Positions 11,677 to 55,637 are shown, counted from the first letter of the stretch. The stretch is DNA of 64,000 nucleotides from Adiantum capillus-veneris (GCA_014529385.2 CM043950.1:68688935-68752934); one strand, 5' to 3'. The notes: generated by a model from the sequence alone, not told the origin. Numbers and translations are program-made.

Positions 11677-11774
11677 GGAAGATAGAAGAGAAGCCAATAG
11701 AATCTCCAAAGAATACTCAATTTGCAATTTTTTTGAGTAAATTGAGTATTGTATTGGCTTCTCTTCTATCTTCC
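11677..11774. repeat. 98-bp foldback (MITE or precursor-like hairpin)
   Basis: The first 23 bases (GGAAGATAGAAGAGAAG...) are the exact reverse complement of the last 23 (...CTTCTCTTCTATCTTCC). After a one-sided bulge of about 12 bases the arms pair again (AATACTCAATTT with AAATTGAGTATT). Such a fold is expected for a tiny MITE, and it is also the shape of a plant small-RNA precursor. Confidence 0.8.
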
Positions 11775-12055
11775 TAGTATAATAATAATAATCTATATTC
11801 TAATAATTAATAAGAACAATCTATACTATATATGAATGAGAGAGGAATTCAGGCGGCCACGTGGCTGAAAATGGCTTGCTGAGTGACGTTATACCAGCAG
11901 ACCCCCGACGAGTGCGCTTTGAGTCGACAATGAGGACAGTGCGTGCAGCTAGACAGATGACACTCACGGCACCCGCGTCTCACATATGACTCACGAGAGA
12001 ACTGTCTCACACATCTAGCGCGTGCAGGCAAAAGAAGCCGAGGTCGAGACGGGTT

Positions 12056-12057
<2 letters not shown>

Positions 12058-12091
<34 letters not shown>

Positions 12092-12225
12092 CCTCCATCA
12101 AAGCACTCACTGGATCCTCCCTGGCAGTAGCTCGAACAGACATAAGACGATCCGGCATCATTCTCTCTCTCTCTCTCTCTCTCTCTCATGCGTAGGCCTC
12201 TCCACTGGCGTTGGGCAGCATTTTT

Positions 12226-12266
<41 letters not shown>
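12058..12266. repeat. Cluster of three (TC)n microsatellites
   Basis: TC runs at about 12058-12088, 12160-12187 and 12225-12266, each followed by similar short unique spacers (two end in CTCATGCG). Confidence 0.9.
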
Positions 12267-12292
12267 TGCGCATACAAAACTGAGAAGACTCC

Positions 12293-12737
12293 ATGGCCCG
12301 TAAAAAACCCCCAATATTTTAATTCTCAAAACGCCTCCAATATTTTGTCACAATTCCCAAAATGCCCTTCGATTTTTCCAAAATTCCCCAAATACCCCTG
12401 GTCGTGGGATTAAATCTCTCGAAAGACAATTTATATTTTCATAAGGAGACTTGATTGTCTATCAATAGAAGATGCTAAAACTAGAATTTGAGTCCGTTGG
12501 TAGGCTCTCTAGATAAATTGCTTCGTTATATTTAGACATAATATTTTCCCTTTCTTGCGACGTAATTTGTGACTAATTACATGCTAAGCACTCAAAATCG
12601 GATTTAATTGTCAATCAAAAAGGAATAAAGATTAGGAACATAAATACAAGGGTATTTTGGTAACTTTTGAAATTTGGGGAATATTTTTGGGAATTTCCAG
12701 AGATTAGAGGGGTATTTTGGTTTGGTAATTTTACCAA
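12293..12737 (+). repeat. MITE-like element, copy 1
   Basis: Bordered by inverted AT-rich arms carrying repeated CAAAATACCCC / GGGGTATTTTG motifs. Its interior matches, in reverse complement, the element at 13127-13640 (for example the stretch TTACATGCTAAGCACTCAAA near 12577). No coding is seen. Confidence 0.7.
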
Positions 12738-12941
12738 AAAAAAATCAATCAGACGGTTGCTTTGAGGTAGTTTCAAACATATTTTTTTTCAAGATAGACG
12801 ATTTTTTTTGCAATTTAACTCTAATTTCTTGAATTTTCCAAGCGGACTTTCTCCTTCTCCCTGTCCCTTCAACCGGCTGTTTTGATTGTTCAATTCGACT
12901 GCTCAAAGGCTTAGTTGAAGCCCTTTTCTCGAACATTGGTG

Positions 12942-12942
<1 letters not shown>

Positions 12943-13013
<71 letters not shown>

Positions 13014-13036
13014 CACCCATGAGAACTGGATACAAG

Positions 13037-13077
<41 letters not shown>

Positions 13078-13078
13078 C
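12943..13078. repeat. (GA)n and (GT)n microsatellites
   Basis: GA run 12943-13010, 28 bases of unique sequence, then GT run 13039-13076. Confidence 0.95.
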
Positions 13079-13126
13079 AACACCCATCCAAAGAGAGAGC
13101 CGCTCAGAGTTCTGGCATGTGTGTCA

Positions 13127-13640
13127 TTAATTTAAGGGAAAATTACCAAAATACCCCTTTAATTTGTGGAGATTCCCAATATACCCCTCAAATTTCAAAA
13201 ATTCCCAGAATACCCTTGTATCTATTTTTGTTGGATTCTTCAAGATTTTCTAATCTTTATTCTTGTTTGACAATTGAGATCGGTTTTTGAGTGCTTAGCA
13301 TGTAATTTGTCGCTAATTATCTCGCAAAAAAAGCAAATTATGTCTAAAAATAATGAAGCAATTCATCTTCAAAGCCTACATAACCAACTCAAATTTTAGT
13401 TTTAGGATCCTGTATGGTAGACACTCACTCTTCTTACGAAAAGCTACAATTTTTTTTGTTTTTGGAGAAATTTACTCTCACAATTAGGGGTATTTTGGAA
13501 ATTTTGGAAAATTTGAAGGGCATTTTGGGAATTTATGACAAATTATGGGGTACTTTGGGAATTTTTGAAATTTGAGAGGTATTTTGATAATTTCCACAAA
13601 TTAGAGGGGTATTTTGGTAATTTTTCTTTAATTTAAAGCG
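13127..13640 (-). repeat. MITE-like element, copy 2, opposite orientation
   Basis: Terminal inverted arms of about 80 bp: 13139-13210 (ACCAAAATACCCCTTTAATT...) pair with 13555-13635. Related to copy 1 but inverted, so the two copies form a larger palindrome with a 390-bp spacer. Confidence 0.75.
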
Positions 13641-13641
13641 A

Positions 13642-13661
13642 GACCCGCCGGTAGGCGGGTC
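13642..13661 (+). other. Helitron 3' hairpin
   Basis: Perfect 8-bp stem GACCCGCC/GGCGGGTC with loop GGTA, followed by GCGCAAG and CTAG: the standard 3' signal of Helitrons. Confidence 0.8.
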
Positions 13662-13805
13662 GCGCAAGCTAGTAATATTAGATTAATAATATGGGTTTCT
13701 CCCGTTCTTGATTACAGGCCTAAACATCGAGTGTTCAGTTTAGTGCAAAACACAGAGCGCGACGAGCAAGCTGTACGTGATCGATCGTCGTTGTGCGGAA
13801 GAACG

Positions 13806-45846
<32,041 letters not shown>

Positions 45847-48300
45847 TGCCTACATGAAACTTGGTGTTAAAATTGCGGCTAGTGCATTTTTGTAAGAGGT
45901 TCTACAGCTTCCGTGTATGCTTTTACAACGGCAATGGCAGTGAAGAAGAGTTTCACAGGCAATGATCTTGTCAACTGCATAGAAAGCGTTCACGTGTGAA
46001 TGTCTCATGTGAGATTTATGCTAGTGAGACTGGAGGGAAGGTTTTTTTGGATCATGTGACAGTGAAGATAGTTTTCAATGAGGCAGCTCACAATTCAGCT
46101 CCATGATGGCAGAGAGAGATTCATGACGAGAGTAATGCTACTGCTCTTACCTTGTCAGTTGTAAGGTAGTTTGGCAAAAAATTTTGCAGACAACTTTTGT
46201 AAGCTTCTTTCGGCAGGGGAAGTTCATGTTAAATATCAGCTTTGGTTGCGTTTCCTTTTCTTCCCTTTTGCGAAGCACCGCGAAGCAACCCCGGACCTCC
46301 TGAAATTGTTTTTTGTGCAAGCTTAAATATCTAATAATTTGGGGGAGGAGGGGGGCACCGTCAACCGAGGAGAGAGTGGTTGGTGATATCCTCTATTGGG
46401 AGGGGTAGTGTTGCTTTTAGCCGAGCAATGTCTGTTACATTTTTCGTTTGGATCGAGGGCTTTTGTATGTGTGTTGTCAGTCATTGCCTTTTGCTAATAT
46501 TTTGTCCTTGCAAGGAAGTGAATATTGGTGGAATACCATTTTAAGGGATCAAGGAAACTTTCTAGTATAACTATGAAATACCATTTCAAAGGGATCAAGG
46601 AAACTTTCTAGTATTTAACTTTGAAATAGCTAGAAGAATTTGTGTTTGTGTCCGTAGGGTGCTTATATATTCTGTTAAAACAGGCGATCAAAAGGACAAT
46701 TTTAGAATCTACTCTTCCAATTCTTTCCGTCGGTATCAAAATGGTCATGGTTTTGCTTGGGGACAAGGAAGTTACTTGATGCATTCCTTTTAGCTTGGGG
46801 GTTATATAGGACAGTATATGATAGATTCTTCCACTCTAAAGAAATGACAAGTTTGTAAGGGTCAACTTTCAAGGGTTTTTAAACTTGAGTCTTGGCTCGA
46901 TCATGAAGTGAGATGGGACAAAAATAGAACCAGGACTAGTAGGGTAAGGTAAGTATTGGGCAAATGAATGGGCCTTACCCCATTAGCCTTTTTCTATTTT
47001 GGTGCAGTTATAATAAAATAAATAACCATCCCCCCCCCCCCCCAAACCCCAAAAAAAATAAAAAATCCACCACCACCACCACACTTTCTTTCTTGTTGTA
47101 ATGTCACACACACACACACACACACACAAACAAGAACAAACATAAGGTTCTTTATCTTGGCAATGAATAGCCCATTGCCATTTGGAATAAGAAAGCATCT
47201 TCTATGGAATCTAACATGGCACTACGAATCTAACTAGCTGTGTTCTCACATGGTATACATACTCCCCTTCCAACATTTCCTTGAAGTGTTCCATTTGACA
47301 TGTAGAAGTTTTTCATGTGACATGTCTGTCCTCCATTATAGTGTTACATGTGATAATTTTATTCATAATTGGAAGGTCTATCTAAGATCAAGATGAATGG
47401 CCTTGATGGTCACTTTCTGTGATGAAATTGTTTCTTCTCTCTTGCTTTGAGGCGTGTCAATACATCTGATTATAGAATCAAAGTAGGACAAATTTGGATG
47501 ATTGAGAGATTGATCCACCGTACACGAGGACGAAGAAGATTTAGAGAGATGCCTTTGCAAACATTGGTAGAATTTGGCTCTCCTGCCTAAGAAAAGGAAT
47601 GCGATGTTGCTTGTGAACTATAAAAGTGAGAAGTCATGGTTGCATAGTGAAATGAAGACTTTGAGAGATTGAACTGAAGAAGTTGAACAATCTCAGTGGA
47701 GAACTTGGAACAATTGCTTCCAAGAGATTGTAAATGTTTGCATTCAGCAGCGTCCACAAGTATTTTACTCCTATTATTTTGTTAATTTTTTAAAACAACA
47801 TGTCGATTGTATTCAAAGTCATTTGGCTATCCACAAGAGTTTTTCCTTGGGATTGTAGAAGAAATATGAAAACGAATATGTTACAAAAAGTAAAGGAGTT
47901 TCAAATATAATGAAGTCTTCGTAAAGCTAATTGCAAGTATAATACCACCTACAAAGTTTGAGATTTACCTCTGACTTTTAACTTTGAAAATGAGAAAAAC
48001 CTCCAAAATTTTGAGAAATTCAGTACAAAAACCTTCAAACATGAGCAATATACCTCTAAAATTTCTCATTTGTAGGTTTTGCAAGTGTTAGGCACTATTA
48101 GTGGTGGCAACAGGCAATCATTTACCTACATATACCATTTTTCAGGAAGCATATGTTGGAGGCACTTAAGTCCTTGCAAAACTATCAAAGCACAGACTTG
48201 CTCAAGTTGCAACAATTGTCAATTGTTGCCAACAAGCTGAGTTGGTTAGCATAATTGGTAGTCGTAAAGTTGATTGTATAGCTGAGAAGGTTTGCTTTGA
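45847..48300. other. SHH 3' flank and intergenic DNA
   Basis: The 3' UTR is expected in the first few hundred bases but no single poly(A) signal stands out. Beyond it are a ~43-bp duplication (46531-46614), a C-run at 47030-47043, a CA run at 47107-47130, and no recognisable coding. Confidence 0.5.
46531..46614. repeat. Two-copy ~42-bp tandem repeat
   Basis: GGGATCAAGGAAACTTTCTA occurs at 46545 and 46590 within otherwise matching flanks (AATACCATTT). Confidence 0.9.
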
Positions 48301-48312
48301 GATGAAGGCGCA

Positions 48313-48434
48313 GGGAATGGTCCTTCAATGACCATTCCCCGAAATAATTGTGACTGCATGGCGAGCGGCGGGGAGGCCGCGAGCCATGGCGGGAGCAATA
48401 ATCTCGTGGGAATGGTCATTGAAGGACCATTCCC
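48313..48434. repeat. Foldback element with palindromic ends, copy 1
   Basis: 122 bp. The first 27 bases are GGGAATGGTC + 7 + GACCATTCCC, a palindrome on their own. The last 27 bases are the reverse complement of the first 27. The centre is GC-rich (GGCGAGCGGCGGGGAGGCCG). Confidence 0.88.
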
Positions 48435-48810
48435 GGCCGTCAAGGGTCATGGGAGAGGGGGGCCAGCACTAGCAGCACCTGCATGAACTACGACTGTGCA
48501 GATCTGCTCACTGTCACCTGTACAGTAGAAATTGCTTGACAGTGTTAACGTGCACAACCTGCATGGATTCCAAGGGCTGAGGTGGCGGCTGCTCAGTGAT
48601 AGTGTGGAAGCCAAATTACGCATGCTGAGCTGTCAAGCCCTGAACACATTCTGGCTGCTGAGGTGTTCGATTTTGATTGCATGCAGCCCAACACTGTTCC
48701 GGCAGCTGAGGTGTCACTCATCTGACAACTCTACCTCCTCATTCCGCGCAGGAATTGCACCTGAATGGGGGGCTGTGATCAGCAGCCCCTCCCCACGACC
48801 TTGACGGGTA

Positions 48811-48929
48811 GGGAATAGACAATGAGTGTCCTTTCCCCGTAAAAATAGCGACCCATTGGTGAGACAGACGGAGGCTGGGAGCCATGGGGAGCTGTTTTGT
48901 GAGGGAAAGGACACTCACTATCCATTCCC
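48811..48929. repeat. Foldback element with palindromic ends, copy 2
   Basis: 119 bp with GGGAATAGAC...TGTCCTTTCCC at the left and GGGAAAGGACA...TATCCATTCCC at the right. It has the same design as copy 1 and a shared GAGCCATGG core. Flanking TTGACGG / CTGTCAA extends the inverted repeat. Confidence 0.82.
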
Positions 48930-48949
48930 GTCTGTCAATGTCCGGGGGG

Positions 48950-48956
48950 GGGGGGA
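48950..48956. repeat. Poly(G) tract (approximate)
   Basis: Short G run near 48944-48956 immediately after foldback copy 2. Confidence 0.7.
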
Positions 48957-49181
48957 GTGGGGCTAATCAGGGACAGTCTTCAGGTAGAGAGAAGAATTAC
49001 GTGCACTGAGTTGGAGTGCTATTATTGGAGCAGCCAAGTGATTATTCCGAGCGCTGAGTTGCTATGCAAATCATTGGCAATGATTGAAGGAGGCAGTTGA
49101 ACATTCTGAGTCCTGACGTGTTGCAAGCACAAAAAGTTTTGGACAAATTCTCACAATAATTCCCACATTGTGACTTACCTC

Positions 49182-49336
49182 AACATCATGAGCTTCTGTG
49201 AGGGAGGCACCGCATGCCTAGCTAGGTACAATTGGGAGTAGGGGACCGCCGGCCCGGTGGGGGGCCCGGCGCTCCCCTGCCCCCAATCGTACCTAGCTAG
49301 GTATGCGGTGCCTCTCGAGCAGAAGCTCATGATGTT
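49182..49336. repeat. 155-bp near-perfect hairpin
   Basis: Arms of about 70 bases pair nearly throughout: AACATCATGAGCTTCTG with its complement at 49320-49336, GAGGCACCGCAT with ATGCGGTGCCTC, and CCTAGCTAGGTA in both arms (itself a palindrome). The loop is GC-rich. This could be a MITE or a small-RNA precursor. Confidence 0.88.
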
Positions 49337-49339
49337 ATT

Positions 49340-51090
49340 CATTGTATGAAAAACACTGGAAAGGATTCCGTTTTCTTACATGAGAAAATTTCTAAATCTT
49401 CTTGTGAGGGTAGAAGTTTGCTCAAGAAACTCCTATTGATGGATGGTGCAGAGTCCCATGCCCCACGACCCCCGATTGTGACGCGTTGATAACTTGGTTT
49501 TTTGCAGCAAGGGTTGCAAATCATGTCAAGTCAAATCATGTTGGGGTGTGTACTAAGCTTGAAAAACCTAAGCATGGAAAAATTTAGAGGTAAGTTAACT
49601 ATATATGAAGGTCTTTGTAATAAACTTATCCAACTTCCTAGGTTTTCTCACCTTCACATTAAAAATTTAGAGGTAAGTTGTAGGTGTGATTACACTAAAC
49701 CTAGAAGTAGCAACGTATAGTATTCAAAAAGAAGGTTCAAAGGGCCTTGTTTTCTTAAAAAGTGCGAATGCATTGTACTACCCTTTTGTTAGGACTTATT
49801 ATGCTGAGGGACATGTGCACACTTAAGGACTAAATAGATTTTGAGGATCTAGAATTAAAAAGCCTATTAGAAGTAACTTGTGCAATTAGTGATCTTCACT
49901 TATGTACTTTTAGTTTTAAAAGCCCCATCAAAGTTTTATTTGAGTTTTGTTTCTCAAAACCAAAAGGGATTGAGCACTTGATTAAAGGATTACTTCCATA
50001 CCTGCATCACCCAAATTAATACGATCGAGCAAGGCAACACTAGGCATTTTTCTAAAAGCCCGTTGTAATCAAAGAGCATTTAAAGCTCGCCGACTTGTAA
50101 GTGACCATCTCACCGGCCGAATCTAATGAGTGAAACTACAAGTGCTTCTGGTGAGGAGTTCCAAAGATTGAGCAAGATTTTTCGAGCGAAGAAAAAACCG
50201 AGTAAAAAGATCCAAATTAAAGTAAAGAATTCATGAAAACTTGCCTACTCTATTCAAATATATATATTGATAGAATTCAATCTGCAACATGAAAATTGCT
50301 AAGGAAACCCATCCGAAGCACACATCCATAGAGGATATCTAAAATTTCTATTGGGAAAGGAAATCAATGAATAATTGTGTAGCATGAGAAAATATGTTAA
50401 AAATTACAACCACAATCGACATAAGATGATAATCTTTGTGCTATAACCATGAAAAGCTTTAGTGTGGTATTTTGATGGGAAATTTTATTGTGGGATATAT
50501 TCAAAACAAAATGAAAAGAAAGAAAGCGAAAAAAAATTAGATTGCCAAATCTCATATTTTACTTCATGCTCCTTTTAAGAATAGAAAGTTAAGAATATAT
50601 ATGACCAAAGGTTGTTTAGCTTCATGCTCATTAGTCAAAGTCTCTCTCTCTCTCTCTCTCTCTCATCAACTCTAATGCTTACACAAATGGGTCTGCCTTT
50701 GTAGTGTCATCTTCTTTTCCATCCATGTTCATTTGAAAAGTTCCATATTTGAAAAAATAATAATCTGTAGGTGCAAACTCAAAGGTGAAAAAGATAAACA
50801 TTTCATGTACCAACGCGCACTAATAATGTCCTTTAGCTTCTAAAGTGAATGTAATATCAATATTACTTTACGGTCATCACTTACATTGAGCCCACATTGA
50901 GCTAGCATGTGCTTAGTTAAAAGTTTTAAAAAAGCAGAATAGCCATGACTTTCCTAAGTTGGGAAAGTTACATAGATGGCTACTAGCATCCCAAAGCAAG
51001 CGAGACGTTGTAATTATTTTTGTGTCCAAAGCTACAACTACATACACGCATGCCATTGTGCCACAACGTTCTTCCGTTCTCTCCTCCCCT

Positions 51091-51143
<53 letters not shown>

Positions 51144-52250
51144 GATATGTGTGTGTGTGTGTGTGTGAGCATGAAACCCTACAATTTCCCTTAGGTACAC
51201 ACTCTATACTAAACATAAAACTACTAATCAATACTTCGAATTACTCAATTAATCTAATGTTGATGCATGATATGGAGAAAGAAATGATTTGATGAGTTAA
51301 GTAAAAAAATGACACCACACTAGCTAGTAAATCAACTGAACTTGTCTCTATTCCTACTGCCTCTCTTTTGGGTGCCACCTACTTAAATCGCAATCCCCTC
51401 AAGCCTCCTTCTGGGGACACTGCCACCCTTGAGGCTTCAATAAATTAGGGCAAAAAACGGCTAGAAAAGGTCTTTTTGTTAATATAAGGATTAAAGAATA
51501 GTCCAACAGTCATTTGACACGTATACAAAAGAATTACATTCTTGTTTTGTATATCTTGGGTCTTGATGGTCCTATTTTGATGGAGAACGACAAAATGTCT
51601 TGATCATAAGACCGAAACTGCTATATTTAGGTGCTTTTGGGGAATAAGCCCACTAAATTTAGGCTCAAAGTACTGAAGTCTTGACCTTTTGATCTATTTA
51701 ATATTTCACAAAATCTTTGTCAAAAGATGCAAAATCTGTGTTTGAAGGCTCTAAAAACAAGGTCATTAATGACAAATCACCTACTTTTTTCAAACGTCTA
51801 CTTTTTTCACCTTCCCTCCATTTTGTTAGGGCTTTGCTTCTTTTTGTCACTGTATTTTCATTTTTATCCTCCGAACTCTGAGTTTCCATGGCATATTCTA
51901 CACGTCGCCCTTCTCATAATATAACTTCTTGTATGTTAGAGAAGATGGTCTTTGGAAACCCATGCCTTTTTGTGTGAATGACGCGGTAACAATGCTTCCT
52001 TCATGCAAAGGCGTACACAGAGTGAAGAGAACCAAACGAGATAAAATAAAAAACCATTAGAAATGTTGTGTTCTTGCTTTCAAAGTGACTGATAATGGTT
52101 GGCTAGCTAAAGTTCAACATGTGTACATGGCCAAGGATATGGTGTTAAACTTGGATGAACATCCTACACTCCAATCTTACTGTAAGGAATAGAAAATCTT
52201 ATCTATTTGATACAATGAATTTAACATTCTCCCATTGTTCTCTTTTTTTT
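49340..52250. other. Intergenic, no gene recognised
   Basis: AT-rich sequence with small microsatellites (TC at 50641-50664; TC and TG at 51098-51167). No reading frame with family features. Confidence 0.5.
51098..51167. repeat. (TC)n then (TG)n microsatellite
   Basis: About 42 bases of TC, a CATAGATA spacer, and about 21 bases of TG. Confidence 0.95.
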
Positions 52251-52299
52251 TTTAATTATTTCAAATATCTTTACTTCAACAATTGTGGAGTGGCAGCCC

Positions 52300-53150
52300 G
52301 TGGAGAGCCTTAGTGGATCATTCAAAGCAATACATAAGGGGATTGCAGATATTATGTATGCTGATAGACCACCTTCTTTCTAAAAAACAATGGATGTCTA
52401 TTTTGCAGAATTGATTGGGAAGCCCCTGATGCATGTACTATATCGAGCTTCAAACCCAAGATCAAAGAAGATATCATTTAAGCTATGTCTCCAGGTAGGA
52501 TTTCAAGAAGGATTAAAGTTCAATGGTTCTTGCCTATACATGTCTTTGTGGCATGTTTCAAAACAATGGATTTGCAGAGGACAAAGACAATGTGGCTTAA
52601 TAGAAGACTTTCTATGAATGAACTGGATACTATACTTGGAGAAGGATGGAGTACCAAAGAAAATTTTCATGTTGGCGATAATATCAGTTGTAGAGTAAGC
52701 CCAAACTCTATGTCTATCTCATACAAACTATGTCATTAGTCATTAGTTCTGGGCTATGACTATAGGAGATGGAGAGAGTCATAGGAGATGGAGAAGCAAG
52801 TTAGGTGGTTGGGCTCCTCTCGACTCTGAGAAAAATTTTCCAGAGTTTGAACTAAAGGTATTAGTCCATCCATACATTGAGCATAGAAGCCTTATAGTGA
52901 CAACAAGTTGGAGACTACAGGATGTTAGAGAATCTCTTGAGTTTCTTATTGAAACATCTTTTGGGTATAGATTCAAAGTGGATAGCATTGTTGTGAGCAC
53001 AAGGACTAAGAGCACAAGAGAGCGCGATAGGAAAGGGTTCCAACATGAAATAGAACATCGTATCATGCCGTGTGGGGTAGGGAGAATTTGTAAGAAAATA
53101 GGTGAAAAAATTCATAACGACGCGATTGCAAAATGCAAGTGAGGTGACTA
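52300..53150 (+). pseudogene. Unrecognised broken coding-like block
   Basis: Several short frames (for example 52756-53142, with LGGWAPLDSEKNFPEFELKV and FEFLIETSFGYRFKVD-like wording) show protein-like composition but no family I recognise. Frames are not joined. Possibly decayed transposon or gene fragment. Confidence 0.3.
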
Positions 53151-53712
53151 ATGTGCACGTGCCATGGAGCTTATACATGATCGACCATCCGTACATGTGA
53201 TCATTGGGGCTTGCCACATGGCATGCATGCATGGTTGACACATGTCACCAACGGTCAACTTTTTCCTCCATGTATAAGTTTAATTGCCACTTTTAACACA
53301 CATACCATACCTCAGAGACTCTCTTGCACAACGCGATATTGGTCCACTCTATTTCTTGCAACCCTTCCTATTGCCTTGTAATGTTAGCCTTTAAGTGTTT
53401 TTCAATTTCAGCCTGCACGACGTAACAATGCATTGATCCACAAGCTTGCATACCCTCTTATCGTGCCGTTTAGGCTTGCATACCCATTGATCCACAAGAT
53501 CGCTTATCGCGCCATCTCGGCTTGCATACCCTTGCTCTCCCTCATCTTTCAATTGCTCTCCCTCCCCATCCACTCCCGAAGCCAGTTTGCATACTCGCAC
53601 AACGCACTCTCACATATTTGTACACTCTATCTCCTTGTTGTATTGCATCGTTTGTGTCTGATCATCGAATATCGTGATCTCTTGAGACCATCTCTCCACC
53701 AAAGCCAAAAAA

Positions 53713-54006
53713 ATGAGTTTGATTACTGAGGGTCGAGAGGAGATTTTGGAAGAGAGCCCAAGTGAGAAGTTGTTGGTTGCTGTCATGGATGGTGGTGACA
53801 AGGAATTGTACACAAAGGCATATGATATATTCAATCCTCAATTTGATCTTGCAATTATGTTAGACAAATTGAAAGATTTTCTGCAAGAGGAGGTCAAAGA
53901 ATTTGAGGAGGGTCAGTGTTTTGTATTGGATGGCAAGAGTTCGTGTCATCTAATTGAATTTACTACCAGCCCAATTGAGAAAGGCAAAGTAACAAGGAGA
54001 TTATGA
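53713..54006 (+). CDS. Unrecognised 97-residue acidic frame
   Basis: Begins MSLITEGREEILEESPSEKL, is rich in Glu/Lys/Asp, and contains KLKDFLQEEVKEFEEGQ. Related charged frames follow (54254-54711: KEESKEEVLALDLQTSG, LKDEDFEKKLVELGIQPFGR). Together they look like exons or fragments of one decayed gene, without a domain I can name. Confidence 0.3.
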   Translation: MSLITEGREEILEESPSEKLLVAVMDGGDKELYTKAYDIFNPQFDLAIMLDKLKDFLQEEVKEFEEGQCFVLDGKSSCHLIEFTTSPIEKGKVTRRL

Positions 54007-54253
54007 AGATTTTCCAAGAAGTCTTCTTTTGTTTGCCCACGAAGCATTTCTTGTCCTGTCCATTCAAAGCCTTGTAGCCTTGTTCTAAAGGAAGTTGCCT
54101 TTATTTTCCATTTGTTTCTTAAAGTTGACATGCAAGGCAAAGGTCAAAGATGAAGTGAAAGATACAAACAAAGAGGGAACAAATACAAATGTTCCACAGT
54201 CGTGCAGCTTGAGAAACGTGAAGTTCTAGAGGAGGAAGAAATTGATGTTGTAG

Positions 54254-54711
54254 ATGAGGAGCAAGAGAGTTCAAATTTTGATGTTGCTCAATTTAGAGCT
54301 AGTACTGTCATTGATGAGCCCACAAAGGAGGGAGAGTTATGTGAGGCCTAACTTACTATTCCAAGCCATTCCTTCTTTCATATCAATGAAAAAGAGTATA
54401 TCCGTCTCCACTATATTCAATGCCTGCTTAAAATCAGGGAGGAATACTGTATTGCAACCATTTTTGAAGCTTTTGAGGTGACCAAAGACTTGATTGATAC
54501 AAAAGAAGAGTCAAAGGAGGAGGTTTTGGCACTTGATCTGCAGACATCCGGTACCTTATTATTTTTTACTCCTAATGCACTTGCTCTATGCATGAAAAGA
54601 GTGGAAGAGGAGAAACCTACTCTAAAAGATGAGGATTTTGAGAAGAAGCTTGTTGAGCTTGGTATTCAACCTTTTGGAAGAGATTTTAAAGGTGGTAAAA
54701 AAGGACGTTGA
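54254..54711 (+). pseudogene. Unrecognised coding-like fragments
   Basis: Two overlapping frames, the second reading through NALALCMKRVEEEKPTLKDE and ending KGGKKGR then TGA. Protein-like, charged, no identified family. Stops separate it from the frame at 53713. Confidence 0.3.
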
Positions 54712-55637
54712 CAAAAGAGAGATGTCTGGATCATGCAATCTCCTTCAAGAAAAAGTCTTTGCCAAGGATGAGTTGCAAAAGGTAGGTTCACATTCACCGT
54801 GATCTCCCTTCCTAAAATATTTTTTTTTCAAGTTTTGTTATTTATTTCTTACTTCTTGTTTTTCAAATTGGCTCCAGAGGGAAAGCAACAGAGGGCACTT
54901 CCACAAGGGATGCCTCCTCCCTCATGCACTACTTGCCTACATTGGATAATGCCACCTTTTGTGATTTTCACATGCAGTATTCTGAAGATCCTGAGTTGCC
55001 AATATTTGCCTTGAAGATACTCTCTCGTTCAAATCAATGCAAACAAGGTCATGCTACTTGAGAGAGCTGCAACACTTAGATTTGGGTATGTTGTAGGATT
55101 CAATGGGTCAAGAGTGGGACGCTTTCTTTGCTACTCTAGCTATGCAGCTGCAGCTGAGGAGAAAAATGTCAACCTCCTTGGGGGACTATAGAAGAAGAAA
55201 TTTTTTGACATACAAGGGTGACATGCCCGGTGATGCCAAAAGAATCAAAAAGTGATGTAAAATCAATAATATTTTGCGTAAAGATACATTTTTTGAATTT
55301 GGATCTTTTTAGAAAGAGGCACAAAGTCTCAAAGTGAAGCATAAGTCTCCATTTGTGGTTGAGCAGCATGGTTGTTTGATCTCATTCTTTGTAATTGCCT
55401 CCTATAGAACCAATTGAATAATTCCTTTATGCATTGCTTCTTCTTTGCTCCCCTCCCTTTCTCGTACATCTAAAAATGAAGTCCTCGCTTGATAGTGGGA
55501 TTTTTCCATTCCTTGAGTATTCCATGTTGCAAGGGATCCTTCTTTTTCAAAATATGGTCCATGCAAGTAGAGAATATGCTATAAAACAATTTAAAAAATT
55601 GTTAGTTGAACTCATAGGATGCAATGAGAAAAACTAT

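Larger units (their letters stand above)
11820..13672 (+). mobile_element. Non-autonomous Helitron
   Basis: 5' end TCTATACTATATATGAATGA after an A (11819) fits the plant Helitron 5' terminus. The 3' end is CTAG (13669-13672) before a T (13673). It lies seven bases after a perfect 8-bp GC-rich hairpin (GACCCGCC, loop GGTA, GGCGGGTC, 13642-13661). Insertion between A and T without target duplication is the Helitron rule. It has no Rep/helicase coding, so it is non-autonomous (1,853 bp). Inside are several TC/GA and GT microsatellites and two inverted copies of a MITE-like repeat. It ends 133 bp before the SHH start codon. Confidence 0.8.
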
